Shown here: one piece after another, positions 51,783 to 61,172 of the stretch
Position numbering within the stretch: the first letter of the stretch is position 1
Layout: each line of letters starts with the position of its first letter
Assembly (NCBI RefSeq): GCF_047634355.1
Contig: NZ_JBLIAL010000008.1
Direction: 5' to 3' (one strand)
From: Porticoccus sp002341315
GTDB lineage: Bacteria; Pseudomonadota; Gammaproteobacteria; Pseudomonadales; Porticoccaceae
Length of the DNA: 64,000 bases
Translations under genes and position numbers: made by a program
The notes under the pieces: generated by a model
The model's input: only the letters and a program-made list of their open reading frames with translations
What the model was told of the DNA's origin: nothing
Databases searched by the model: none

Positions 51783-53717
51783 ATGGGAATGCTAATAAAT
51801 ATCGATAATGGCGGTACGCTCACAGATATCTGTGTGCTGACAGAAAACAACTTCTACAAGACCAAAACTCTGACAACACCTTACGATTTGAGTAAGTGTT
51901 TTTTTGATGGTCTGCGGTCTGCTTCCAAGGCAGTGTACGGAGAAGAAAATGTCGCCCGGTTGTTGGCTGAAGTGGATCATATCCGCTATTCAACCACCCA
52001 GGGAACCAACGCCATTGTTGAACGTAAAGGTCCACGACTCGGTTTGATCATCAACAAGGGCTCTACGTTGCCTGCCCGTTTGCGTGAGCAGGATCCGGAG
52101 CTCTATGACTTCCTGATTGGCGACAGGGTTTCTGAAGTTGAATTGGCCGATGTGGATGATGAAGCAAAAGGTGCGGATACCACGTCGGTCATCACCCGTC
52201 TCACCTCCGTGGGTGCCAACCGTATTGTGGTTTGTTTTGAGTCCGAGAAGGCAGACGAGTACGAAGCTCAATTCAAGCGTATTGCCTTTGACAACTATCC
52301 GCGCCATCTGCTCGGTGCTGTTCCAATGTTGTTTGCCAGTGAGCTGGCCGATGATGTGTCCACGGAGCGCCGTTGCTGGACAGCGATGATTAACTCATTT
52401 TTGCATCCGGCCATGGAGAACTTTCTCTATAACGCCGAAAACCGTCTTCGCGAGTATCGCACCAAGAACCCGCTGCTGATTTTCCGCAACGATGGCGATG
52501 CATCGCGCGTTGCAAAAACGATTGCTGTAAAAACCTACAGCTCTGGTCCACGCGGTGGTATGGAAGGGGTTAAAACCTTCAGCAAGCAATACAACCTGCC
52601 CAATGTGCTTTCCATGGACGTTGGTGGTACCACTACGGATATCGGTCATGTGATTGGCCACGGTGTGCACGAGCAGCGTCGCGGTACGGTTGAAGGTGTT
52701 CCTATCTCCTTTGCACTCTGTGAAATTGCCAGTCCCGGTGTGGGCGGCAGTTCCATTCTGACGGTGAAGAACGGCGCTATCCAGGTAGGTCCGGAAAGTG
52801 TCGGTGCAGTACCTGGTCCGGCCTGTTTTGGTCGCGGTGGCAAGAATGCCACGATCACCGATGTAAACCTGCTGTTGGGTCTGCTGGATCCATCCACGTT
52901 CTTTGGCGGTGGTCTGGCTCTCGATCTCGAGCGAGCCCGTACGGCTATCGCTGAAAATATTGCTACGCCGCTGGGGGTTACCACAGATGAAGCCCTGCTC
53001 AAGCTGCGTGATGCCTTCGAGCAAAAAATCGCCGGGGAACTGAAATCTTTTGGTGAAATTGACAGCGATACCGTGTTGCTGGCTTTCGGTGGCGCCGGTC
53101 CGATGAATGCCTGTGGCATCGCTGAAGGCTGCGGTATTTCGACCGTGTTTGTGCCCAAAATGGCGGCGGTTTTCAGTGCCTTTGGTATTGGTTCCTGCGA
53201 TATCGGTCAGAATTATTCCACCGTGTTGACTGGTAGCCGTCAGCAGGCTCTGGAAACGGCCTATGCCGCACTGATGGAGCGCGGTGAGCGAGATATGTTT
53301 GCCGAGGGCTATGGCAAGGGTGAATATGAAGTTACAGCCAGGCTGGTGGCAGACAAAGCCGGTGTCGAGTCGATCCATGAGCTCGGGCATACAATTTCAG
53401 TCCCGCAGGACATGGCAAAAGCTGACGACGTGACGCTCGAAGTTGCGGTACGTAAAAAGCTGAAAACTGAAGACAACAAGCACGCGGAAGTGTCCAAAAA
53501 GGCTCAGGCCAACTCGGCCAAAAACCGCTCACTGTTTAACGGTGCGGCTGGTTGGAGCGATGTGCCTGTCTATGAAGTAAACAATATGCAGCCCGGTGCT
53601 CACGGCACAGGACCGGCTATCCTTGAGGAAGAATTCTTTACCTGTCTGGTTCGCGAAGGTTGGGAATTCGTGGTGACTGAGCTGGGCGATATTTGCCTGA
53701 CCAAGGGGGACAAATAA
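51783..53717 (+). CDS. HyuA-like subunit of a putative ketone carboxylase (ApcA-like)
   Basis: 644 residues (about 70 kDa). Hydantoinase A/oxoprolinase fold with actin-like phosphate loops: NIDNGGTLTDICVL at the start, SMDVGGTTTDIGHVIGHG near 278 and LAFGGAGPMNACGIAEG near 437. It is short compared with the second HyuA-like gene. In acetophenone carboxylase such subunits hydrolyse ATP to activate the ketone and bicarbonate. It is the first gene of the cluster; its stop overlaps the next start (TAATG). Confidence 0.82.
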   Translation: MGMLINIDNGGTLTDICVLTENNFYKTKTLTTPYDLSKCFFDGLRSASKAVYGEENVARLLAEVDHIRYSTTQGTNAIVERKGPRLGLIINKGSTLPARLREQDPELYDFLIGDRVSEVELADVDDEAKGADTTSVITRLTSVGANRIVVCFESEKADEYEAQFKRIAFDNYPRHLLGAVPMLFASELADDVSTERRCWTAMINSFLHPAMENFLYNAENRLREYRTKNPLLIFRNDGDASRVAKTIAVKTYSSGPRGGMEGVKTFSKQYNLPNVLSMDVGGTTTDIGHVIGHGVHEQRRGTVEGVPISFALCEIASPGVGGSSILTVKNGAIQVGPESVGAVPGPACFGRGGKNATITDVNLLLGLLDPSTFFGGGLALDLERARTAIAENIATPLGVTTDEALLKLRDAFEQKIAGELKSFGEIDSDTVLLAFGGAGPMNACGIAEGCGISTVFVPKMAAVFSAFGIGSCDIGQNYSTVLTGSRQQALETAYAALMERGERDMFAEGYGKGEYEVTARLVADKAGVESIHELGHTISVPQDMAKADDVTLEVAVRKKLKTEDNKHAEVSKKAQANSAKNRSLFNGAAGWSDVPVYEVNNMQPGAHGTGPAILEEEFFTCLVREGWEFVVTELGDICLTKGDK

Positions 53718-54121
53718 TGAAAGTGTTGATGACTGAATATCTCCGTATTGATCTGGATTCGGAAAACTGGGAGTGCCGGGTGTGTGACCATGTGGTTGGT
53801 CCAGCCCGTGGCAACTACAAAGAGGGACTGCTGGTGTACAACCGTGATCCAGCAGATATCCACCCGTCCATTATCGACCCTGAAAAGTACCGTTTCACCT
53901 TCTGTCCTGACAGGGAGTGGGTCAACATTTACGAGTTTTACTGTCCGTCCTGTGGCACTCAGGTAGAGGTTGAATATACCTTCCCCAACCATATGCCACT
54001 CTATGATATGGAAGTAGATATTGATGCCCTGAAAGAGCAGTGGAGTCACCGCGAAGAGATTCTTGAGCCGGTGAAAGGCCCCAATATTCTGGTAGATCGC
54101 TGTCACACCCACAAGCACTGA
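53717..54121 (+). CDS. Small Cys-rich subunit (ApcB-like, acetone carboxylase gamma-like)
   Basis: 134 residues (about 15 kDa) from ATG 53717; the frame to 53693 lies inside the previous gene. Cys20 and Cys23 (WECRVCDH) with Cys76 and Cys79 (FYCPSCGTQ) can make a zinc site; Cys63 is extra. The size and position match the small zinc-binding subunit of acetophenone/acetone carboxylases. Confidence 0.8.
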   Translation: MKVLMTEYLRIDLDSENWECRVCDHVVGPARGNYKEGLLVYNRDPADIHPSIIDPEKYRFTFCPDREWVNIYEFYCPSCGTQVEVEYTFPNHMPLYDMEVDIDALKEQWSHREEILEPVKGPNILVDRCHTHKH

Positions 54122-54175
54122 TACGGCTTGTTGATTGGTGATTGAATAAATTAGGTCTGTTTTAGGAAAAAGGTT

Positions 54176-56326
54176 ATGAAACGTATATCAGTAGATATCG
54201 GTGGTACGTTTACCGATTGCTTTGTAGTGTGGGATGACAAGTACATTGAAACCAAAGCGTTGACGACCCACCAAAATCTCTCTCTCGGTTTTAATGAAGC
54301 CCTGGAGAGTGCATACACTGAGCTTGATCTCACCATGGAAAGTATTCTTTCCGGAGTGGATTCGGTTCGCTACGCCACTACGCTGGGTACCAATGCCCTG
54401 ATCGAGCACAAAGGTCCTCGCATCGGCATGCTGGTGACGGCGGGTTATGAGGCGATGGTGCCTCTCAGTCGTGGCCGTGGTTACGGTGAAGGTCTGGACG
54501 AGCTGGGCAAACAGAATTTGCCCGATGCTCAGCGCCCGGCCCCGCTGGTTCTGCCACACATGATTGAGGGCGTTCGCGAGCGCCTCGGCTTTCAGGGTGA
54601 GCTGGTTATGCCGCTTGATGAGCCGGACGTGCGCGTCAAGATCAGAAAACTGGTGGATAAGGGTGCTCAAGCCATTGTGGTTTGTCTGGTTAACTCCGTG
54701 GTTAACCCCGACCATGAAAAGCGTGTTGAACAGATTTTGCTGGATGAGTATCCCTCGCATCTGCTGGGTTCCATTCCGGTAATCTTGTCTCACCGCGTTG
54801 CCGGTCGGAAGGGCGAATATGTTCGTGCGACCTCGGCGATTGTGGATGGCTATCTTCACTCCACCATGTATCACGCCATGAGTCAGCTGGAACAAAACCT
54901 GCGTTCCAACAAGTACGACAAGCCAATGCTGGTGATCCACAACTCCGGTGGTATGGCGCAGTTGAACTCAACTGATGCGCTGCAAACTATCCACTCCGGT
55001 CCAGTATCCGGTATCAGTGCTGCGGAGCATTTGGCCAAGGAAGCGGATCTCGGCAGTGTGGTTGCCACCGATATGGGTGGTACCTCCTATGACATCGGTA
55101 TCGTGGTTGAAGGCGGTATCAAGCACTATGACTTCAACCCGGTTATTGACCGCTGGTTGGTGTCCGTGCCCATGGTTCACCTGGTTACTCTCGGTGCGGG
55201 CGGCGGTTCCATCGCCAGCTTTGACCGGATGTACAACGCGGTTGCCGTCGGTCCGAAGAGTGCCGGCTCCGATCCGGGTCCAGCCTGTTATGACCGTGGT
55301 GGCATGAGTCCTACCGTGACGGACGCCGATTTGGTACTGGGTTATCTGGACCCCACCAATTATGCCGGCGGCCACATTCCGTTGAACCCTAAGCGCTCTG
55401 TGTTTGCCATTGAAGAAACACTCTGTGACGACCTGGATGTATCACCGATTGAAGCGGCGCTGCTGATCAAGGAAAAAGTTGACAGCAACATGGCCAACGG
55501 TCTGCACACTGAGTTGCGGGTACGCGGTTATGACCCTGAAGAGTTCACCATGCTCGCCTATGGTGGTAATGGTCCGCTGCACTGTTGTGGTATTGCCGGC
55601 AACCTGAGCATTGACAAAATTCTGGCGCCACCCATGAGTTCGGTATTCTCGGCAGTGGGTGCAGGCAACATGCACCAGATGCACATTCATGAAATGTCAC
55701 TGTTCATGGTGCTGTACGATTCCAACACTCGTAAAGTGTTCGATGACTACACGCGTTTCAACGATATCGTTGCCGAGCTGAGCTCCCGCGGTCAAAACGA
55801 TCTGCTGCGTCAGGGTATGAACCTTGAGGACATCCGTTATTCGCTGGAACTGGATATGCGCTATGGTAACCAGCTGGTTCAGACCACCGTGGTTGTGTCC
55901 AAGCACACTCTGGAATCTGCCATGGATGTCATGAATATCCTGCAACAGTTCTCCGAGGACTACGGCAAACGCTTTGGTGAAGGTAGCCAGGCGCCGGAAG
56001 CGGGTATTCGTATCAACACCGTTCGTGTGGCTTCATTTGTAGAGCACGAAACCGTGCACTTCAAACACATCAAGCCGATCCCGGAAAGTGAGCGCTCCGC
56101 ACCGCCGGAACCCATTGCCAAACGCACCTGCTACTTTGTCAGCACTGGCGCCAAGGCAATCGAGACACCGGTCTGGCGGAAAACTGACATCCCGTCGGGA
56201 ACAGAAATTGTGGGCCCCGGTATCGTGGCCTCGGATGTAACAACCTACTTGATTGAACCGGGCTGGAAGTATGTCTCTGCCGAGCAGGGCGCCGTATGGT
56301 TCTTCCGCACCGATGCAAAAAATTGA
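54176..56326 (+). CDS. Second HyuA-like subunit (ApcC-like)
   Basis: 716 residues (about 78 kDa). Phosphate loops: SVDIGGTFTDCFVVWDDKYI at the start, VATDMGGTSYDIGIVVEGG near 297 and LAYGGNGPLHCCGIAGNL near 461. SAGSDPGPACYDRGG is the family glycine/proline segment. ATG 54176 with an A-rich leader and AGG. Two distinct HyuA-like subunits in one cluster are a mark of the five-subunit acetophenone carboxylase type rather than three-subunit acetone carboxylase. Confidence 0.85.
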   Translation: MKRISVDIGGTFTDCFVVWDDKYIETKALTTHQNLSLGFNEALESAYTELDLTMESILSGVDSVRYATTLGTNALIEHKGPRIGMLVTAGYEAMVPLSRGRGYGEGLDELGKQNLPDAQRPAPLVLPHMIEGVRERLGFQGELVMPLDEPDVRVKIRKLVDKGAQAIVVCLVNSVVNPDHEKRVEQILLDEYPSHLLGSIPVILSHRVAGRKGEYVRATSAIVDGYLHSTMYHAMSQLEQNLRSNKYDKPMLVIHNSGGMAQLNSTDALQTIHSGPVSGISAAEHLAKEADLGSVVATDMGGTSYDIGIVVEGGIKHYDFNPVIDRWLVSVPMVHLVTLGAGGGSIASFDRMYNAVAVGPKSAGSDPGPACYDRGGMSPTVTDADLVLGYLDPTNYAGGHIPLNPKRSVFAIEETLCDDLDVSPIEAALLIKEKVDSNMANGLHTELRVRGYDPEEFTMLAYGGNGPLHCCGIAGNLSIDKILAPPMSSVFSAVGAGNMHQMHIHEMSLFMVLYDSNTRKVFDDYTRFNDIVAELSSRGQNDLLRQGMNLEDIRYSLELDMRYGNQLVQTTVVVSKHTLESAMDVMNILQQFSEDYGKRFGEGSQAPEAGIRINTVRVASFVEHETVHFKHIKPIPESERSAPPEPIAKRTCYFVSTGAKAIETPVWRKTDIPSGTEIVGPGIVASDVTTYLIEPGWKYVSAEQGAVWFFRTDAKN

Positions 56327-56348
56327 GTGGATATAGGGGTATTTGATT

Positions 56349-58625
56349 ATGAATAACGAAACAAACAATTCAGCTTTGCAAGATCAGGAGCTGATCGAAA
56401 AATTCCTCAAGGATACTACCCTTTTCCTGGGGCCCGATCCCGAGATCATGCGCGACCACAGCATCATGCCGCGCACGCCTGAAGAAGAAAAGGCGATGGA
56501 ATCTTTCACCGACCTCAACAAGATCGCCTCCATTCGCGACCGGCTTCAGTCTGCCTGTGAAGAAGGTTTTGAGATGGTTGAGCAGATGGGTGCAGCTCCC
56601 GGTGCCAAGTGGGGTGACATCATCACCGGTATCTACTCGGCGTCTGGTGACCTCACGATCGGTAGTGCCGGCGGTGTGTTGATCTTCTCTGCACTGGTTC
56701 ACCACCCGATCAAGTTCATTATCAAGAACTGGATTGATGAAAAAACCGTCGGCGTTAGTTCGGGGGATGGGTTCATCCACAACGACTCCCGCTATGGCAA
56801 CGTGCACAATACCGACCAGAGCATGATTCTGCCGGTATTCCACGAAGGCAAGCTGGTTTGCTGGGTGGCCTCCACTGTTCACGAAGGTGAGTGTGGTGCA
56901 ATTGAGCCGGGCGGCATGCCTTCCATGGCGGAAACCTCCTTTGACGAAGGTCTGAAAATGTCCCCGTTCAAAGTGGTGGAAAACTACGAAATCAAGCGGG
57001 ACCTGCTGACCTTCCTTCAGAACTCCGTGCGCGAGCCGAAGCTGCAATACGAGGATATGAAGGTAAAACTGTTCGCCTGTATGCGTCTTGAAAAGCGTAT
57101 CAAGGAAGTGCTGTCCACTGACGGTCCGGAGGCTTTGACTGCCTGTCTGCGCTATACCAACGAGAGTGTTGTAACCGAAGTCCGTCGCCGCATTTCCGAG
57201 TGGCCCGACATGACCGTGCGCACCCAGACCATCATGGACAGCACCCTGCGTGAAAATGCGCTGCTGAAAATCAATCTGGCGGTGATCAAGAAAGGTGATC
57301 GGCTCATTTTTGACTTCTCCGGCACCAGCCCCGAGCTGACCAACCGCGCTATCAATACCCAGCTGCCCGGTATGAAGGGCATGGTCGGTCAGGCTTTCAT
57401 GAACCACATCTGGCCGGATCTGCCCCGTGGTCAGGCGGGTCTGTCGCCCGTGGAGTTCGTGACTCAGCCCGGCACCCTGGTGGACTGCTCCTACTCGGCG
57501 CCCAACTCCCAGAGTCTGATGTCCATCTTCCACAGCTTTACAGTGGCCCAGCACGCCTGTGCCAAATTCCTGTACAGCTGTCCGGACAAGTACACCCGTG
57601 TACTGGCACCCTGGCACAATATGATCAACACCTTCATCTGGGGTGGTGTCAACCAGCACGGTGAAACCCTGGGTAACCTCTGTGCCGACCTGAACGGTAT
57701 GGGTGGCGGTGCCCGTATGGACCGCGATGGTGAGCACGCGCTGTCCCCGATTTTTGCCACTATGGCGGATATCGGTGAACAGGAAATGAACGAGGAAGAA
57801 GTTCCGTTCCTGCAACTGGTGTCCAAGAAAATGACGGCCAATACCCAGGCACCCGGCAAATACCGCGGCGGTATGGGCTACACCATGATCGCGGCTACCA
57901 AGGACAGTGAACAGTGGGGCTTCATGACCACTACTCAGGGTTCCAAGGTGCCTACTATCCAGGGCCTGTTCGGCGGCTATGCCGGTGGTTCTTACCCCCT
58001 GTGTAAAGTTCAGGGTGTAGACGTGTACGAGGTTTTGCTGGAGAATCCGCAACTGTTCAAACACAGTATCCACGAAATTATGAATGAGCAGCCATTCCCG
58101 AATGCCAGATACACCACCCACCACATGGGTATGGGTTTCGACATTTCCAAACGCGGCGAGCTGTACATGATTTCCCAGGGCAGTGGCGGTGGTTACGGTG
58201 ACCCTCTCGAACGGGATCCCACCTATGTGATCATGGATATTGAGGAAGGTCTGATTTCTCCCGAGTGGGCTAAAAAGCTCTACAAGGTGGAATTCAACGA
58301 AACCACGTTGGTGGTGGATAATGAGGCCACCGAAAAACTGCGTGCCGAGTATCGCGAGCAGCGGAAAAAACAGGGTGTTCCCTATGCCGAGTTCGTCAAG
58401 AAACACGTCAAGGATCATCCACCCGAGAATATTCCGTTCTACGGTGCCTGGAATGGTGACAACGAGGTGATTTATGCCGGTAGTCTCAACGATAAGCGCG
58501 ATGCTCAAAACCCCGGCCCGATCTACGTCACTCATCCAAAAGACGTGAGGATTGCCGAACTGGAAGCCAAGCTTGCAGCCGCCAGAAAAGAAGCTGGCCT
58601 ACCGGTCGAGAACGAAAGGAAATAG
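56349..58625 (+). CDS. HyuB-like subunit (ApcD-like)
   Basis: 758 residues (about 85 kDa) from ATG 56349. Hydantoinase B/oxoprolinase domain: IYSASGDLTIGSAGGVLIFS, VHHPIKFIIKNW, DGFIHNDSRYGNVHNTDQSM, DFSGTSPELTNRAINTQLPG and a C-terminal GSGGGYGDPLERDP. In the family this subunit holds the metal site where the activated substrate is carboxylated or hydrolysed. 22 bases after the second HyuA gene. Confidence 0.86.
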   Translation: MNNETNNSALQDQELIEKFLKDTTLFLGPDPEIMRDHSIMPRTPEEEKAMESFTDLNKIASIRDRLQSACEEGFEMVEQMGAAPGAKWGDIITGIYSASGDLTIGSAGGVLIFSALVHHPIKFIIKNWIDEKTVGVSSGDGFIHNDSRYGNVHNTDQSMILPVFHEGKLVCWVASTVHEGECGAIEPGGMPSMAETSFDEGLKMSPFKVVENYEIKRDLLTFLQNSVREPKLQYEDMKVKLFACMRLEKRIKEVLSTDGPEALTACLRYTNESVVTEVRRRISEWPDMTVRTQTIMDSTLRENALLKINLAVIKKGDRLIFDFSGTSPELTNRAINTQLPGMKGMVGQAFMNHIWPDLPRGQAGLSPVEFVTQPGTLVDCSYSAPNSQSLMSIFHSFTVAQHACAKFLYSCPDKYTRVLAPWHNMINTFIWGGVNQHGETLGNLCADLNGMGGGARMDRDGEHALSPIFATMADIGEQEMNEEEVPFLQLVSKKMTANTQAPGKYRGGMGYTMIAATKDSEQWGFMTTTQGSKVPTIQGLFGGYAGGSYPLCKVQGVDVYEVLLENPQLFKHSIHEIMNEQPFPNARYTTHHMGMGFDISKRGELYMISQGSGGGYGDPLERDPTYVIMDIEEGLISPEWAKKLYKVEFNETTLVVDNEATEKLRAEYREQRKKQGVPYAEFVKKHVKDHPPENIPFYGAWNGDNEVIYAGSLNDKRDAQNPGPIYVTHPKDVRIAELEAKLAAARKEAGLPVENERK

Positions 58626-58626
58626 T

Positions 58627-59487
58627 ATGGCTCTAGATCTTGTGTCCTATCTGGCAGCCGGGGGGGAAACCCCCCGGCTTTGGATTAATTTCAACGACTA
58701 CACCAAAAAGTTGCTGTTGGGAAAGGATGAAAATCCCTGGACCAACCCGGCGGCCTACATGTCATTTTATCGTCAGGCCCACGGTCTTGTGAAAGCCGAA
58801 GTGGTCGTTATCGATGTGTGGGACCTGTTTCAGCACTGGATCAGGGAAGATGCGGAGGCATTGCCGGCCATGGCGGGCAAACGGCGGGTCACTGCCGCCC
58901 TGAAAGCTATGCTGGAAGCCTATGCCCCGCGCGAATTGCTGGCAGAGGTTATAACAGCCCTGGCCAATAACTACAGCAGTTCTGCCCCTTTGGTCATGGT
59001 GCTGCCATCTCCCCGTGCGCTGCTGGTCAAGGCTCATCAGGCCGCCAACGGCGAGACTGCCGAGCCGGATGAAATGAGCATCGATACGGCAGCAATGTAC
59101 GTGGCCGATTTCCTGCGTTATTTCAGCGAAACCGAGCTTTCCGGTGTGCTGCTGGTGGAAGATCCTGAACTGATGCCTGCCAGCGGTGCCGAACTGGCCT
59201 GGTATCAGCCTGTTTATAACGTGGCAAAACACTACCGCTGGTCTGTGGGGCTGTATCTGCCCACAGAGGATGCCGATTTCGATGTGCCCGCGGATCTGGC
59301 CTTTACCATTGCCCCGGCCACATCGCCGTTGGGGGCCAAATCTAAAGGTGTTGAAGTGACCGACCTGCTATGGGGCGACCAGGCGGGCCAATCGCTGCCA
59401 TCGGTGGAGGGGTTTTATTACCTGACTATTCCGCCGGACGCGAAGCCCGAGTTGGTTCTTGATACCCTGTCTAGCCTGAAGGGTTAA
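58627..59487 (+). CDS. ApcE-like accessory subunit of the putative carboxylase
   Basis: 286 residues (about 31 kDa) from ATG 58627, one base after the HyuB stop. Mixed alpha/beta, no catalytic motif I recognise (WINFNDYTKKLLLGKDENPW, VVVIDVWDLFQHWI, GVLLVEDPELMPASGAELAWYQPVYN). Acetophenone carboxylase needs a fifth subunit of about 34 kDa for activity. Size and place fit, so the call rests on context more than sequence. Confidence 0.65.
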   Translation: MALDLVSYLAAGGETPRLWINFNDYTKKLLLGKDENPWTNPAAYMSFYRQAHGLVKAEVVVIDVWDLFQHWIREDAEALPAMAGKRRVTAALKAMLEAYAPRELLAEVITALANNYSSSAPLVMVLPSPRALLVKAHQAANGETAEPDEMSIDTAAMYVADFLRYFSETELSGVLLVEDPELMPASGAELAWYQPVYNVAKHYRWSVGLYLPTEDADFDVPADLAFTIAPATSPLGAKSKGVEVTDLLWGDQAGQSLPSVEGFYYLTIPPDAKPELVLDTLSSLKG

Positions 59488-59515
59488 CCCGATTCAGCCG
59501 TAAACGAGGCCCATC

Positions 59516-61081
59516 ATGCGTCTAGTCGATTTTCTCGATCAGAGTCCTGCCCTGTCCTCAGAGAAAGCGAAGTTTGTCGATCTGGACAATGATCTGTCGC
59601 TGAGCTATCGGCAAATGGTCGATGCCTCGGTCAAGATTGCCGCGTTGTTAAAGGAACGGGGGGTGAAGCGACAGGACATCGTCGCTACCTACGCCCCCAA
59701 TTCCGTGGCGGCCTTCTGCTGCATCTTCGCCATTTCCCGGGCGGGTGCTGTCTGGTTGCCGCTGAACATGCGCAACACCTTTGAGGCCAACCGCAAATTG
59801 ATTGAAAAATCCGGTGCGGTAAAACTCTTTGTGGACGACAGCGTCGCCACCGCTTTTCCTGAACTGTCCGACACTTTTCCCGATGATCAGCTCATTGAAC
59901 TCAATGGCCAGCGTGTCGCCGGTATTGATCTTCGTGCGCTTTCCGGTCAGGCATCGGTCGTCGATTCGGAAAACGGTGTGGATGACGGGGCAGGGCTGGT
60001 CAACCTGTTTGCTACGGGGGGCACCACTGGCGACTCCAAGCTAGCGGAGTGGGGAAGTCTCACCTGGGATACGCTTTCGGCGATTCAGAATGAATTGATG
60101 CCGTTGCCTGAGATTCCCGCCTGCTATCTGGTGGCGGCTCCCATGACCCATGCCGCCGGTATTGCCGCTTTCGAAGTGATTCGTCAGGGAGCCAACGTCG
60201 TCGTGATGGAGGGCATGGTGCCGGAGAGACTGCTGGCCACTATCGAAACCCATCGGGTCACCCACCTGTTCATGCCGCCCACCGCGATCTACATGCTCCT
60301 GGCCCATCCCCGGGTGAAAGCCTGGGATTACAGCAGCCTGCGTTATTTCTGGTATGCGGCTGCGCCGATGTCGGTGGAAAAGCTCAAGGAAGCCATTGAC
60401 GTTTTCGGGCCGGTGATGGTGCAGACCTACGGTCAGGCTGAAGCGCCGATGCTCTGTACCTTCCTCTCCGCCGAAGATCACGTGCTGGCGCTGGATGGCA
60501 ACAACCCTTCCATACTGCGTTCCTGTGGCAAGACATCGCCTCACGTCGAAGTGGCCGTCATGGATGACGAGGGCAACCTTCTCGAGCCGGGGCAGGAGGG
60601 GGAAATTGCCATCAGGGGCAACCTGCTGATGCGGGCCTATTACCGGAATCCTGAAGCTACCGAAGCGATCCGCTGCGAGGGTGGCTGGCAGCGCTCCGGA
60701 GACATCGGCGTTTTTGATGAGCAGGGTTATCTGGCGATTGTCGATCGCAAGCGGGATATGATCATTTCCGGTGGCTTTAATGTCTACCCCAGTGAAATCG
60801 AGCAGTTGCTCTGGGGACATTCGGCGATCAAGGACTGCGCAGTGATCGGTATCCCCGATGAAAAATGGGGCGAGCAGGTTACCGCAGTGGTGGAATTAAA
60901 GGATAAATCCCAATCGCCGGACGAACAGGAGATTATTCAATACTGCAAAAGCAAGCTGGGTAGCGTCAAGGCACCCAAGCAGGTTCTGTTCTGGGATGAG
61001 CTGCCGCGCAGTCCCGTTGGCAAGGTTCTGAAAAAAGAAATTCGCAAGGTTTTCTGGGAGGCGGCGGGTCGCAAGATCTGA
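59516..61081 (+). CDS. AMP-dependent acyl-CoA ligase
   Basis: 521 residues. ANL-superfamily motifs: FATGGTTGDSKLAEW (about 165, P-loop type), QTYGQAEAPML, SGDIGVFDEQGYLAIVDRKRDMIISGGFNVYPSEIE, and the C-terminal Lys in PRSPVGKVLKKEIR. By context it would ligate CoA to the 3-oxoacid made by the carboxylase, as benzoylacetate-CoA ligase does after acetophenone carboxylase. The true acid is unknown. Confidence 0.87.
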   Translation: MRLVDFLDQSPALSSEKAKFVDLDNDLSLSYRQMVDASVKIAALLKERGVKRQDIVATYAPNSVAAFCCIFAISRAGAVWLPLNMRNTFEANRKLIEKSGAVKLFVDDSVATAFPELSDTFPDDQLIELNGQRVAGIDLRALSGQASVVDSENGVDDGAGLVNLFATGGTTGDSKLAEWGSLTWDTLSAIQNELMPLPEIPACYLVAAPMTHAAGIAAFEVIRQGANVVVMEGMVPERLLATIETHRVTHLFMPPTAIYMLLAHPRVKAWDYSSLRYFWYAAAPMSVEKLKEAIDVFGPVMVQTYGQAEAPMLCTFLSAEDHVLALDGNNPSILRSCGKTSPHVEVAVMDDEGNLLEPGQEGEIAIRGNLLMRAYYRNPEATEAIRCEGGWQRSGDIGVFDEQGYLAIVDRKRDMIISGGFNVYPSEIEQLLWGHSAIKDCAVIGIPDEKWGEQVTAVVELKDKSQSPDEQEIIQYCKSKLGSVKAPKQVLFWDELPRSPVGKVLKKEIRKVFWEAAGRKI

Positions 61082-61172
61082 ACCGTTCCCGTCTTGGCTA
61101 CACTTTTTACACGCCTGCCCGCCGGGCCTGAAACTTTTAACCATCTGTCTGTAATAGTAGTGAGGATATATT

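Noticed and set aside
52395..53390. 331-residue minus-strand frame opposite the first HyuA-like gene
   Set aside because: Same reason: the sense strand has all HyuA motifs.
56370..58535. 721-residue minus-strand frame opposite the HyuB-like gene
   Set aside because: It mirrors a clearly conserved gene, lacks motifs and arises from codon bias of the sense strand.
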